Shown: positions 1 to 9,700 of the stretch, piece by piece | How the letters are laid out: every line of letters starts with the position of its first letter | Position numbering within the stretch: the stretch's first letter is position 1 | Notes under the pieces: model-generated | The model's input: the letters and a program-made list of their open reading frames with translations, nothing else | Told to the model about the DNA's origin: nothing | Database searches by the model: none | Assembly (NCBI GenBank): GCA_039817415.1 | Contig: JBCBVV010000011.1 | Span: 1-64,000, forward strand | Reading direction: 5' to 3' | Origin: JALEFZ01 sp039817415 | Lineage (GTDB): Bacteria; Bacteroidota; Bacteroidia; J057 | Length of the DNA stretch: 64,000 nt | Position numbers and translations under genes: made by a program

Positions 1-371
1 TCCAGCAGATTTTCTGCATCGAGTAGCTTCATATGAGCTAGTCCTTCCAGTATAAACTGAGCTCTAGCCGGTGGGGTAGTTAAATAAATTGAGCCATTCT
101 TTTTCAGACAGGATTTAAATCTGGCAAAAACAGTGTTGATTTCCTCTAGGGTCAAGTGTTCAATGACAGCCAAAGAGACAATGGTATCAAATTGTTGGCC
201 GTAAAGCGGGGAGTGGTCATAGTTGACCAAGGTATAGTCGGAAGGGCAATAGGAACGGAGTTCTCCTTTGTTGCCTCCAAAATCTAGCACGTGGCCCTTT
301 AAATATCGTTTTACTTTGTTGAAGCGAAGGTGTTGTAGCCACTTTTCAAGTGGAAAACGAGTATCAAGCAT
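1..371 (-). CDS. Class I SAM-dependent methyltransferase (3' end outside window)
   Basis: Reading the minus strand from the ATG at 371 gives 123 open codons that run off the left edge, so the C-terminus is missing. Residues 28-37 read VLDFGGNKGE, the glycine-rich SAM-binding motif I, and about 35 residues later FDTIVSLAVIEHL matches the acidic/hydrophobic motif IV region of class I methyltransferases, followed by a KNGSIYLTTP strand typical of methyltransf_11/_23 domains. The ATG lies 46 bp after the stop of the glycosyltransferase upstream, so the two are probably co-transcribed, and the substrate may be a glycolipid or surface polysaccharide precursor (inference). Class assignment is firm, substrate unknown. 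Confidence 0.8.
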   Translation of the reverse strand, partial: MLDTRFPLEKWLQHLRFNKVKRYLKGHVLDFGGNKGELRSYCPSDYTLVNYDHSPLYGQQFDTIVSLAVIEHLTLEEINTVFARFKSCLKKNGSIYLTTPPARAQFILEGLAHMKLLDAENLL

Positions 372-417
372 GTGTTTGTTTCCTCACCTGCATGAACTGG
401 CTCAACCGGTGAGAGTC

Positions 418-1143
418 TTATTTCCTTGAGAAAATATTGTATTTCAAAATGCAGTAAATGGCTCTGAAACCATCTTTCATTCCAATTTTCTTTCCTTCCT
501 CGTAAGTCCGTCCGTAGTAGGAAATGCCCACTTCATAAATTCTGATTTTAGGAACCCTAGAAACCTTAGCGGTAACCTCTGGTTCGAAACCGAATCTTCT
601 TTCTTTGAGGTTCAAGGATTGAATGATCGGTGTGCGAAACAACTTATAACAAGTCTCCATATCCGTTAGGTTCAGGTTCGTGAACATATTGGAAATGAAC
701 GTAAGTATCTTGTTGCCAATAGAGTGCCAGAAAAATAAGATTCGGTGAGGATTATTTCCTTTGAACCTTGAGCCATATACTACATCGGCAAAACCATTAA
801 TGACAGGTCGTAGAAGGTCGTTATATTCGGCGGGATCGTACTCTAGGTCAGCATCCTGAATGACGAGAAAGTCGCTATTTGCCTCAGAGATACCAGTATG
901 TAAGGCAGCTCCCTTTCCCTTATTTTTTTCGTGTTCGAAGTATCTGATATCTAGATCTGGATTGGCCTTCATGTATGCTTCGATGGCACCTTTCGTATCA
1001 TCTTTGGAGCAGTCATTTACAATGATGACTTCCTTTTCAATTCCATCAATGAGTTCTACCACCTTGACTTTATCCAAAATGAAGGAGATTGTTGCTTCCT
1101 CATTGTAGGCAGGAATGATAATGGACAGTTTCTTAGGTTTCAT
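418..1143 (-). CDS. Family 2 glycosyltransferase, DPM1-like
   Basis: A 241-residue GT-A fold enzyme. It opens with the family 2 nucleotide-sugar signature (PAYNEE, residues 11-16), has NKGKGAAL at 74-81 and the metal-binding DADLEYDP at 97-104. This matches the dolichol/polyprenyl-phosphate mannosyl- or glucosyltransferase-like subgroup, which transfers a hexose from a nucleotide sugar to a lipid carrier on the cytoplasmic face of the inner membrane. There is no C-terminal pair of membrane helices, unlike GtrB/ArnC, so it should be soluble or peripheral. It is followed by a methyltransferase 46 bp downstream. Specific sugar and acceptor cannot be read from the sequence. Confidence 0.88.
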   Translation of the reverse strand: MKPKKLSIIIPAYNEEATISFILDKVKVVELIDGIEKEVIIVNDCSKDDTKGAIEAYMKANPDLDIRYFEHEKNKGKGAALHTGISEANSDFLVIQDADLEYDPAEYNDLLRPVINGFADVVYGSRFKGNNPHRILFFWHSIGNKILTFISNMFTNLNLTDMETCYKLFRTPIIQSLNLKERRFGFEPEVTAKVSRVPKIRIYEVGISYYGRTYEEGKKIGMKDGFRAIYCILKYNIFSRK

Positions 1144-1234
1144 GAAGGACGTAGTTACTTAAGCGGCAAAACTAGTAGCTTTGAGGCTTGCTCGCAAGTA
1201 ATTCGCCCTAAATGAGAGAAATGAGACCTAAGTC

Positions 1235-1723
1235 TCACCCTAGGCGAAAAGAGGCAGCGGAAATATACCATCCTTCACTACACCTGACCGCCATAAAATA
1301 AACATAAGAATACACCTCATGGTCAATCGTAACCCTTAGAATTTTTTCGCCCTTTAAGGGTGTAGGTGTATCAGGCTCTAGCAAGATACATTTTAGCCCT
1401 TTTGACCTGCTATTGGTTCTTTGGAATTTATTTGAGATGCGCTGGAACTCGGGCAAGTAGGTCATCCTGATCATGCGATCATAATTTTTTCTGTACCAAT
1501 CCAGAATAGACCTTAGCCTCTCGGCTGGCATCTTATTCTTGTTTGCCTCTTCAAATTTTTTGAGGTAACAGCTCTTACTCATGATAGATTGGCGGAAAAG
1601 ATTGTAGTTACCCGTTTCAAAGGCCGTAAGGACTTTTTGTCCTAAGGCGTCATGGGTATTGGTTTGGGAATGGGATAATCCTCCTCCAAATAGAAGTAGG
1701 ATCAGAACAATGGTTGCCCTCAT
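1235..1723 (-). CDS. Exported protein of unknown function
   Basis: A 162-residue protein beginning with a signal peptide (about residues 1-20, hydrophobic core IVLILLLFGGGL, cleavage near SHSQ). The mature part is charged, has a single pair of cysteines in the N-terminal half and ends in a beta-rich segment (YSYVYFMAVRCSEGWYISA), which resembles an NTF2/cystatin-like fold of small lipoprotein-like DUF families, but I do not recognise the family. A TAnnTTTG box lies about 70 bp upstream on the same strand. Likely periplasmic or outer-membrane associated. Confidence 0.7.
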   Translation of the reverse strand: MRATIVLILLLFGGGLSHSQTNTHDALGQKVLTAFETGNYNLFRQSIMSKSCYLKKFEEANKNKMPAERLRSILDWYRKNYDRMIRMTYLPEFQRISNKFQRTNSRSKGLKCILLEPDTPTPLKGEKILRVTIDHEVYSYVYFMAVRCSEGWYISAASFRLG

Positions 1724-2259
1724 AGCTAACAGGTTTTAGGATAAAGTATATCCTTGGGAGTAACAGAAAAGAAATTTGTATTGATTATCTACAAATATAG
1801 AAAAATATCTGAATCAATATTTACCGAAAGGGTAAAATTGTTGAATAAGTTATAATTATATGATAATCAATGATTTATTGCTGTATTTTGATATTATTTT
1901 GACTAAAGATTCGTTGCACATTCATTCAAAAAAAGCAGCTGTTGATACAACATGCGGTCTTAATACTTAAAAAAATTGGAATGAATTAGACAATGAAATA
2001 CCATTAAACAATTGTTGCATTTTGCCAATTGCTAGCCAAATCGTGAAAAAATTTGAACACTTGCTCAAACTTAGGTAGGGCTTCCAATCATTACGGAATA
2101 ACTGCCAGAGAAAAACTGGGACTTCTCGAGTGGTAAACAGGCACTTACTCTCACACTTAACATTAATTTATGGAAAATCATGAGTAGCTATGTACCCATT
2201 ATTGTGTATTTTTCTGATAATGAGTGCTTTTGCTGCTAATTTTTAGATATATCTTATTC
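1724..2259. other. AT-rich gene-free stretch
   Basis: These 536 bp lie between the small exported protein and the anti-sigma-like gene (both minus strand). No convincing frame on either strand and no tRNA-like or repeat structure seen. It holds the probable promoter of the exported protein near 1792-1799 and must hold the end of the sigma/anti-sigma transcript, though I see no strong GC-rich terminator hairpin there. Confidence 0.5.
1792..1799 (-). promoter_or_regulatory. Candidate -7 box TATATTTG
   Basis: On the minus strand the sequence reads TATATTTG, an exact match to the Bacteroidota housekeeping -7 consensus TAnnTTTG, about 70 bp upstream of the exported-protein start at 1723. The -33 element is poor (TTGA about 14 bp upstream), so this is a tentative call. 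Confidence 0.35.
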
Positions 2260-2997
2260 TTAATTTGGAAATCTGAATTCATCCTGGATTTCGATTGCTT
2301 TTTGGCGAAAAGGATGGTCTTCATTTGATGATATCTTCTTTAACCATTCTCCAGCAATTGGATAATTGCCTTCAAAAACCTGGATTTGAAAAACATACCA
2401 TTCCGCTTTGTATCGAATAAAGTCAGAGTCTGATGTCAACAGCTGGTCAAGACTTGCTTGAGCATCACCCATTCTCTCTAATTCCATCATACTCATTGCC
2501 TGGTAAAAGGAAAGGGTATCATTTTGACCCCCTGCTTCTTCCAAGCTAATAAAAGTCTCCAATGCAAGTGTATATTCCCCTTTCTTAAAAGAAAGCATGG
2601 CCTTGTCAAATTCTGGCTTATCTGCCAACCCCATGAGAGAAGGGAGCCCTGGATCTACCTGATGAATACTAGCGTATATGTCTTTTGAAGAACTTTCTTT
2701 TGGAAAAAATAGGATAGCTGAAGCGATGAGTACCAGAAGAATGGCAGCTATCGTCCAGCTCCTTTTTCTCCAAAAAGGGACGACCTTTGCCTGATCCAAC
2801 ATGAGATCCTGATGAATGTCATCTAACTCATCTTTTAAAAAAACAGCCTGTATTCCTAGCCAAAGTGTTCGGAATTCTTCAAACTCCAGTTGAAGATTAG
2901 GCTTGGCTTTTAATTCTCTTTCAAGCTCTTTTCTTTGCTCTTCGGTGGCAGTGGCCTCTAGATAGGCCTCGAATTGCTCAAATCTATGCTCTTCCAT
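2260..2997 (-). CDS. Membrane-anchored anti-sigma-like protein with periplasmic TPR region
   Basis: A 245-residue protein that starts 6 bp after the ECF sigma stop. Residues 1-75 are a charged helical domain without cysteines or the ZAS zinc motif; residues 80-98 form one membrane helix, preceded by WRKR, which predicts N-in/C-out topology; residues about 115-245 are helical with TPR-like repeats (AxxxF..GEYTLALETF, DAQASLDQLL, EWYVFQIQVFEGNYPIAGEWL). Position after an ECF sigma gene, size and topology are those of Bacteroidota anti-sigma factors: the cytoplasmic part would hold the sigma factor and the periplasmic part would sense. Odd points are the lack of a zinc motif and the TPR ectodomain, which could dock on the TPR-CHAT protein encoded just upstream. 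Anti-sigma role is inferred from context. Confidence 0.75.
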   Translation of the reverse strand: MEEHRFEQFEAYLEATATEEQRKELERELKAKPNLQLEFEEFRTLWLGIQAVFLKDELDDIHQDLMLDQAKVVPFWRKRSWTIAAILLVLIASAILFFPKESSSKDIYASIHQVDPGLPSLMGLADKPEFDKAMLSFKKGEYTLALETFISLEEAGGQNDTLSFYQAMSMMELERMGDAQASLDQLLTSDSDFIRYKAEWYVFQIQVFEGNYPIAGEWLKKISSNEDHPFRQKAIEIQDEFRFPN

Positions 2998-3003
2998 CTT
3001 GTA

Positions 3004-3582
3004 TCAACTTTGAGGTGAAGCCAACTGCTTTAGTCTACTCATGCATCGGTATTTTTCATTTTTGACAGATTTGGCTTTCATATCCAGTCGCTGTCCAATA
3101 TCCTCCATGGTCATTCGCTTGTAATAGAACATTTTCAGGATTTGTTGGCATTTTTGTCCCAATTGCCTCATGATGAGCTGGATATGTTGGATTTCTTCCA
3201 TTCGAATCAAAGTATCCAGGCTATTTTCTTCCTGAAAGCTTTCTGGGCGGTCATCAAGGGTGGTTGATTTTCGGAAGGAGGCGCTCTTTAAGCGTTCATA
3301 CCATCTGTTTTTACAAATGCGGTACAAATAAGCTGATATGGGAACTTCTTGTAGCTTGAAAGTCCCTAATTTGATGTTTTGCCACATGGCAATTAATCCG
3401 TCCTGAAACACATCCTTGGCATCTGCTTCTTTGCCATTGTTTTGTAAAACGAAACTTCTCACAGAGGCATAATTTTCCTTGTACAACCACTCAAAGGCTC
3501 TTTTATCCTGTCTGGAAAGAGCTTCAACCCACTCATTTTGAGTGGAAAAAGGAGGGGATAAGCTGATGGGTTTAGCTTTCAT
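3004..3582 (-). CDS. ECF-type RNA polymerase sigma factor
   Basis: A 192-residue sigma-70 family protein with region 2 at about residues 25-95 (DAKDVFQDGLIAMWQNI, then AYLYRICKNRWYERL) and region 4 at about 130-185 (helix-turn-helix in MTMEDIGQRLDMKAKSVKNE). There is no region 3, as in ECF factors. It directly precedes the anti-sigma-like gene (6 bp gap). Its 5' leader carries the bipartite element shared with two other transcription units in the block (3658-3684), suggesting autoregulation, and a small GAGGC/GCCTC hairpin at 3626-3643. It probably directs expression of the subtilase/CHAT and barrel/coiled-coil pairs (inference from shared promoters). Confidence 0.92.
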   Translation of the reverse strand: MKAKPISLSPPFSTQNEWVEALSRQDKRAFEWLYKENYASVRSFVLQNNGKEADAKDVFQDGLIAMWQNIKLGTFKLQEVPISAYLYRICKNRWYERLKSASFRKSTTLDDRPESFQEENSLDTLIRMEEIQHIQLIMRQLGQKCQQILKMFYYKRMTMEDIGQRLDMKAKSVKNEKYRCMSRLKQLASPQS

Positions 3583-3625
3583 TATACTTCACTTCCTATT
3601 GAATTTAGGAAAAGATTTTCTCTAT

Positions 3626-3643
3626 GAGGCTTCCCTTTGCCTC
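3626..3643 (-). promoter_or_regulatory. Short hairpin in ECF sigma leader
   Basis: GAGGC and GCCTC flank an 8-nt loop in the roughly 70-nt leader between the proposed start site and the sigma start codon. It lacks a T run, so it is not a classical terminator; it could influence translation or mark the end of read-through from the CHAT gene. Confidence 0.3.
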
Positions 3644-3657
3644 CTCCTTTATGGACA

Positions 3658-3684
3658 ATAGGAGAAGAAGACTAAAGGTCATCA
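3658..3684 (-). promoter_or_regulatory. Shared ECF-type promoter, copy 1 (sigma/anti-sigma operon)
   Basis: Minus strand: TTGATGACC (TGATGACC at 3684-3677), 13 bp, then TCCTAT (3663-3658). The same two blocks with the same 13-bp gap occur upstream of the subtilase and the barrel gene. The spacing fits the -35/-10 geometry of ECF promoters. Copy 1 differs after TCCTAT (TGTCC rather than AGGTAG). Expected start site near 3650, leaving a leader of about 68 nt. Confidence 0.7.
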
Positions 3685-3697
3685 ATAAAAAAGAAAT

Positions 3698-6676
3698 TCA
3701 CGATTGCTTTTGACTTCTCCAAAGAAGGAGGAGTATACTGGCAAGAAGAAGAATTCCAAGAATCCACCATCCCAATGCCAAAGGTTGGGAAAGTTTCATG
3801 TGAGGTTGGCCAACAAGGACCATCCCAGCCCAATACAAAGGATTGGCTAAATCCCCTTGAGATTCCTCTAAATAAGCCTTTTTGGATAGCCATAAGGCCT
3901 CTCCCACCGTCTGGTCTTCATAGAAATGCTGGTAGAAAGACTCTACAATCTTTTGGGATTGTTGGTCATCAATGGGCCATAAGCTCATCATGACGGAAGG
4001 ACAGCCAGCATAATTAAACCCTTTGGCAAGAGAAAGTACCCCCTCGCCCCTTGCAAACTTACCTGTTCCAGTCTCACAGCCATTAAGAACCGCTAGTTGA
4101 GCCTTCAGTTGTAAATTGTAAATCTCGTAGGTGTACAAACTTCCATCTTCTAAAGAATCCCTGCCATCAGGCAATAAAATAAGCCTTGAGGACATCGGAG
4201 AAAGTGTATCCATTTCGGCATGGGTTCCGAAATGAAGAATGCCAAATGAGGAGAGTTGCTCCTTAGCATTTTGTTCGGAGGCATCTCCTTCGAAAAGGCC
4301 ATGCCCTCCATGGGTATCAATAAGCCTTTTTCCTGTTGCAAGCGCCCAGGGTTGTTCGAGAAGTAGGTTAAGGTCAGAAGGTAACAACTTGATCACCTTT
4401 TCAGTGAAGCCAGGTGCAATGGAAAGCAGCTTAGCGCTCCCTCTATCCTGGGCAGATGATAGTTGTAGAAGGTTGGCTGGATTGTGAATGTAGTGGATTT
4501 TATATCTATTTATAACAAAAGCAAGTTGATCGAAACTACTCACTTTAGGTTTGGGCTCATTTACAAGTGCCTCGAATGAGAGTTGGTGTAACGGGCCATC
4601 AGGAACAATGAGGAGTTCTTGCGAGCTGATTTTTTCTTCGAATGGTGCCATCCATTGTTGGTATAGCTCATGTGCAAATATTTGATAGGCTTTTGCATCA
4701 AAATTATTTTGAGCATTAATCAATCCGTTGATTGTAGAACTTAGTTTCTCTATGGCTCCAAGTTCTTTCCAAGTGAACTCGTCGCCATTAAGAAGGAATC
4801 CATAGGCCAAAGAGTCTCCTAAAAAATAGGCCAGAAGGTTTTGTTTGTTTTTTAGTAAAAATGACTGAATATCAGATAGCTTAGGTTCTGCTTGGTCATA
4901 TTTAAGTTGGTAATAGGCTGGATATTTTTCCTCGAAAAGGTCTATCAGTTCATTAAATTCCTGATTTGTTTGAAACAGCTTTTCCTGAAGTTCCTTGGTT
5001 TCGCTTGAACTAATTCCCTCCAATTGACTCGCAATTAATCCTTGCTCAATTCTGATGATTCTTTCCTTTTTTATTAAGCTATCTGGAATTCCTGCAAAGG
5101 ATCTCGCCTTATCCTCATAAATGGCGTCATTAAGTATCAACGCTTTACTTTGATTGGATAGGAGAAAGGCTTTTTCTGCCCAGGATTCATGTTGAGTATG
5201 GCGGTACAAATTCTGGTAGAATTCCATCCCCTTTTCGTAGAAAGAGAAATAGGCTTGGGAGAGAGCAAACTTCGAAGAGGAAAGGTGAAAATGAAGGCGC
5301 ATGTGGTTAATCGCCGCTAAGGATGAGGTTAAAATTGGGATTGCCTGCCTTAGGTAAGAAGTATCTCGGGACAACTCGTATAGCTCCTTGTAGGTATTCA
5401 TGACCCCGGCAGTCATGTTTAGCAGTTCTAGTCTGTCCTGTACTTCGGACCAATTGGTTTCATTTAGTTTCTGCTGACCTCCAAATGGCCTGCTAATGGC
5501 AAGTTGGAGAAGGCTATCTGTTGCTTGAAAATGGCCTTGCTTGAGGTTGAAATTGGCGCGAGACAGATCAATTTGACTCCATAAAAGGTTGCTATCACTC
5601 ACCTGCTTACGTGCGATGGCCTCAGCTCTGTCTAGGCTATTAAGACTCTCTTCCACCATTCCAAGATTTTGTAGGGCGAAAGAGCGATTCAAGAATAGCC
5701 TGATCAAATCTGGATGATTGGGGCCTAATTGACGTTCATAGGCTTGAATTCCTTTTTGGATAAAGGGAATGGCCTGCTCGTAGTCCAATTGACTCATGTA
5801 AGAGGAGCCAATGTTATTCTGAAGCTGACCGATATAGAAGTGATCCTCGGGCAGTGTCTGCTCGTAAATGAACTGCGCTTGCTGATAATACCTAATGGCT
5901 TCCTGAAAATGGTTGATTTCATTTTCAATGAGTCCGAGGTTATTATAAATCAATCCCTTGATAAAGACAGGTTCAGGTCCTTTTTTCTCTTCGATTCTTA
6001 AGGCTCTGAAATAGTAATTTTTGGCCTGTTCATAATCCCCGGTTTGCATCAGAATCAAACCAAGGTTGCTGTAGGAGCTTGTCAACTTAACATGTTCATC
6101 CCCGAAAATATCGGATAAAATCTGTCTGGCTTTCTCAAATTTATCCTGTGCAGATAGGATATTTCCCAAAGAATATTCCACCGCACCAAGATTGAGGTTG
6201 AGATCTCCCTGTAGTTCTCGGTCAGGGGATTCCAGGTAATTCATAAGCTCAAGGCTCCTTTCATAATAGATAGCGGCTGAGTCGTAATTTCCTTTTACAT
6301 AATAGACATTGCCCATGTTCATAGCAGCTGATGAGCGTCCCCCCTGATGGATAGGTAATTCTGCCGTATCTATATTCAGCACATAGGAAAGGTATTCAAT
6401 GGCTTTTGGATAGTTGCCTTCTATGCGGAAAATATCTCCCATCCCAACCGTAATTCTCGCCTTGCGATCGAGCCAATTGTAAAATTCTGTTTCCTCTATG
6501 ACTTGGAATCCAATCTTTTTGGCTTCATCGTAATTCCTTTGGGTATACAGGGAGTCAAATGTGCGGCCCATCTGATAAATCCGCTGGCTATCGGCCAAGG
6601 TAGGAATGGATTGAGCAAACAGAGATGCTTGGCTTAAGATAAGCAGAAGGGAGAAAGTGAGGTGATGGCGTTTCAT
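3698..6676 (-). CDS. TPR-CHAT protease, exported and membrane-anchored
   Basis: A 992-residue protein: signal peptide (about 1-21, ending LFAQ), a long array of tetratricopeptide repeats (about 35-420, many A-x-N-x-G..Y..G-x-Y..A motifs), a helical linker, then a C-terminal CHAT (caspase HetF-associated with TPRs) domain of about 620-955. The catalytic pair is visible: His819 in HFGTHAE and Cys867 in LNGCETG. The CHAT is followed by one membrane helix (about 968-985) and a short basic tail (WRSQKQS), which predicts the TPR and protease domains in the periplasm and the tail in the cytoplasm. CHAT proteins are C14-clan cysteine peptidases. It starts 77 bp after the subtilase stop. Together with the ECF sigma and anti-sigma-like genes downstream it recalls Csx29/Csx30/RpoE of type III-E CRISPR, but without CRISPR genes and with a different cellular location. 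Substrate is unknown; the anti-sigma ectodomain and the subtilase are the obvious candidates. Confidence 0.93.
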   Translation of the reverse strand: MKRHHLTFSLLLILSQASLFAQSIPTLADSQRIYQMGRTFDSLYTQRNYDEAKKIGFQVIEETEFYNWLDRKARITVGMGDIFRIEGNYPKAIEYLSYVLNIDTAELPIHQGGRSSAAMNMGNVYYVKGNYDSAAIYYERSLELMNYLESPDRELQGDLNLNLGAVEYSLGNILSAQDKFEKARQILSDIFGDEHVKLTSSYSNLGLILMQTGDYEQAKNYYFRALRIEEKKGPEPVFIKGLIYNNLGLIENEINHFQEAIRYYQQAQFIYEQTLPEDHFYIGQLQNNIGSSYMSQLDYEQAIPFIQKGIQAYERQLGPNHPDLIRLFLNRSFALQNLGMVEESLNSLDRAEAIARKQVSDSNLLWSQIDLSRANFNLKQGHFQATDSLLQLAISRPFGGQQKLNETNWSEVQDRLELLNMTAGVMNTYKELYELSRDTSYLRQAIPILTSSLAAINHMRLHFHLSSSKFALSQAYFSFYEKGMEFYQNLYRHTQHESWAEKAFLLSNQSKALILNDAIYEDKARSFAGIPDSLIKKERIIRIEQGLIASQLEGISSSETKELQEKLFQTNQEFNELIDLFEEKYPAYYQLKYDQAEPKLSDIQSFLLKNKQNLLAYFLGDSLAYGFLLNGDEFTWKELGAIEKLSSTINGLINAQNNFDAKAYQIFAHELYQQWMAPFEEKISSQELLIVPDGPLHQLSFEALVNEPKPKVSSFDQLAFVINRYKIHYIHNPANLLQLSSAQDRGSAKLLSIAPGFTEKVIKLLPSDLNLLLEQPWALATGKRLIDTHGGHGLFEGDASEQNAKEQLSSFGILHFGTHAEMDTLSPMSSRLILLPDGRDSLEDGSLYTYEIYNLQLKAQLAVLNGCETGTGKFARGEGVLSLAKGFNYAGCPSVMMSLWPIDDQQSQKIVESFYQHFYEDQTVGEALWLSKKAYLEESQGDLANPLYWAGMVLVGQPHMKLSQPLALGWWILGILLLASILLLLWRSQKQS

Positions 6677-6700
6677 ATCTTGTCAGGCTAAAACAAGATA
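6676..6700 (-). promoter_or_regulatory. Inverted repeat at CHAT start codon
   Basis: TATCTTGT (6676-6683) and ACAAGATA (6693-6700) form a perfect 8-bp stem with a 9-nt loop that includes the first base of the CHAT start codon. In mRNA this could mask the start and tune CHAT translation relative to the upstream subtilase. There is no T tract, so a terminator is less likely. Confidence 0.4.
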
Positions 6701-6753
6701 AGGATTCTTCCGTAATTTCTCCCTTCTCAAACATTCGAAGGTTGGGCAATATG

Positions 6754-9700
6754 TTATCGCTTAATCAGGATTTTTTCTGTTAAAACTGATGTGGAGCTTT
6801 CCATTCGAAGAAAATATAATCCTTCAGTCAAGGCATTCACCTCCAAATGAATTTCTTTCAAAGACGAGGAAGGAAACCATTGGGATATACGTTTCCCTTT
6901 GGGACTTAGCATCTCGATTTGCCTAATGCTCGTTCCTTCTTGCGGTCTGATGGTGAGGTATGAACTAGCCGGGTTGGGGAATACCTTGATACCTGCTACT
7001 CTGGAGAGAATGGAGGTCGTTGTTCCTCCAGCTAGCTGCGCGATAGTAAATTGCTGGATTTGATTGTTGGTGGTAATTTCAACCGTTGCAAGTCTGATCT
7101 GATTCGTATGATTGGGTAGGAAGTCTATGATGATATCCTGGGTGCCATTTCCGTTGGTTTTATCAAGACTTATCCACGAATCGTAAGTAGTTGCAGTCCA
7201 ACTTAAGTTGCCGATGAGAGACAAATAGAATCTTCCAGCGGAATCGCCTACCGTGGTGAACCCAGGATCAATCGTTAGGCCAGCTTGAGGAATGTTATAT
7301 ACGACTCTTGAGAACTTATTCTGTCCACTGTCCCAATCATGAGCCACTTCTGTCCCAAAGGTACTTCCCACATTTCTGCTGTAAAGGCCAATTCTCGTAT
7401 CCATATTGGATCCATTGACAGGATAAGTTTCTACTGTAATCTGGTTGTTGACCATGTCGATACTAAGTCCATAGAGTCCAACTTGGTTGCCTGCAAATCC
7501 TCTAACCTGAACCAAGTATTCCCTCCCTTGGTATGAAAAACTCATCCAATCTTCATCCTGAAGGATCAAACAAAGCTGGTTGTTATCGAAAGAGCTAATC
7601 GCCCCAAGGTTATATGCCTTAGTAATCTCGTCATTGTCTTCAAAAGGATCATTACAAACTCCTACTGCACAAGGAAGAGTATATGTTAGCCCCGCAAAAG
7701 GCCCTTGGCCTTGGAAGTTATTGGCATAGGCAATTTGCTGGGGCCCAGTTGCATCATAGAGGTAAATTTCGGTATCGGTTACCGATCCATTGATGCTAGA
7801 TGTATTTATGAATACATTAGGTGCAGCTGCAGAGCTCACAGACAATTGGTAAGCTCCAGTAGAATTCCCCAGTCCCTTGATCCTGATGTAGAAGCGATCA
7901 TTTCCACAGGTAAAAGTAAACCAGTCTTCATCATTGTTACTTAAGCAAAGATCGGGATTTGAGTAGACAAAGCTTGTGTGTAAGGCCCCAAGATCAGAGG
8001 CAGAAGAAGGACCTGGATTTGGCTCCCAAACGTCATAACAAGCATTTTGCCCCCCACAATGGAGCATTACATGGCTTATTTTGGCAAATGGGTCTGTAGT
8101 TTGATTATCAGCCGTGGCGATGATGTTGATGAGGTCAGGGCTATACAGGGTCAAATGGGTATCAGTGAGAGAACCATCGGTAGAATGCGTTTCTATAGCC
8201 ACTCCTCCTTGTAAAGAATTGCCAATGGTTAGGTAATAGCTGCCGGTAGAAGAGGAACTTCCCCCACTTACTTTGACATAGTAGAATATATTCCCACAAG
8301 AGAACCTAAACCAATCTTGGTCATTTAAATCAAGGCACATATCAGGGCTGATGTAACTTCCTCCCAATGGAACCTGAATGGCTTGAGCGGCCTGGTCATT
8401 GGGCTCCTGTGCATCTATTGTACAAGATGCATTGAGTGCAGCTAATACAGCTTGATAGGCATTGATTCTACCATACCCCATTTCGTTGTTCCAGGTGCCC
8501 AATGGCAATCCTGCTTGAGAGGAATAGGTATAGTTCCCTACTTTTTCCGCACTAGATATAAGTAATTCTCCCATTTCAATTCCGGTGAGATTGGGGTTAG
8601 CACTTGCCATCAAACCAATAACTCCTGCAGTAATTGGACATGCAGCTGATGTTCCATTGAAGTAAACGTAATCCTGTTGTACATATCCATTATTACCTAT
8701 TCTGTCAAGGCTTCTTGTACTAACACCAGGTGCTACCACATCCAGTCCAGTTCCAAAGTTTGAGAAAAATGCCCTACTATCCGAAGCATCCGAAGCGCCA
8801 ACTGCTATGACATCAGAATGGCTAGCGGGATAGGCAATGAGAGTGGAAGAATCATTCCCTGTTGAGGCAAGAACAGTCGCACCTTTGCCATTTCTGCCCT
8901 GTGTTGCCATGGCCTGATAGGAAAGGTCGGATGAAGGAGTCCTAAATCCTAGGGAATAACTATTACTAACTGCAACCACCCTGTTGTCGTTGATGATATG
9001 ACTTGCTGCTCGAGCGATAATCACATCATTCAGTGTCCATGTATTGTCTGGATTGACAGAGGCAATCACGATAGGCATTACCCTAACGTGAAATCCTACG
9101 CTGCTTACACCCAGTTGATTGTTTGAATTGGCCCCAATGAGTCCCATACAAGGGGTTCCGTGATTATTCAGGTTGCCTGCCGGTAGAACGTCGTTGGTTT
9201 GATTGATGGCATTATATGGGTTGACTGTTTTTCCTATCATATCGGGATGGTTAGTAAGAAAGCCATCATCTAGTACAGCTACTACCGATTGAGAGGAACC
9301 CTTAGTTAGGTCCCATGCTTCTACTGCATCAATATCTCTGTCATTCAGTGAATGGAGAAACCACTGGCTCCCAAATAGGGCATCATCGGGCAAGAATTTG
9401 GTGTGATACTCATAAGAAAATTCTGGGTGGGCCATAGGGGTGATCTTGGATTCGATTAACCTATTGGCCATCTGAAATACGTCCACTCCTGACTCTACCA
9501 TCAGGACAAATAGCTTACGCTGAGGGGAGAAAGAAATTTCTTCTCCAATGGTCAAGCCTTCTTTCTCGATAACGTCAAACCACTCTATGTCATCCATCTG
9601 AGCGGGTTTCAAAGCGAGGATTCGATTTCTTGCCCAAACCTTTTCCCCCTTTTCAATAAATACAGGGTATGCCGATACGACCCGTTCATCTTGTCTAAGC

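Noticed and set aside
2260..6676. The CHAT/sigma block as a type III-E CRISPR (Craspase) locus
   Set aside because: No cas gene, no repeat-spacer array and the CHAT protein is exported; only the logic is similar.
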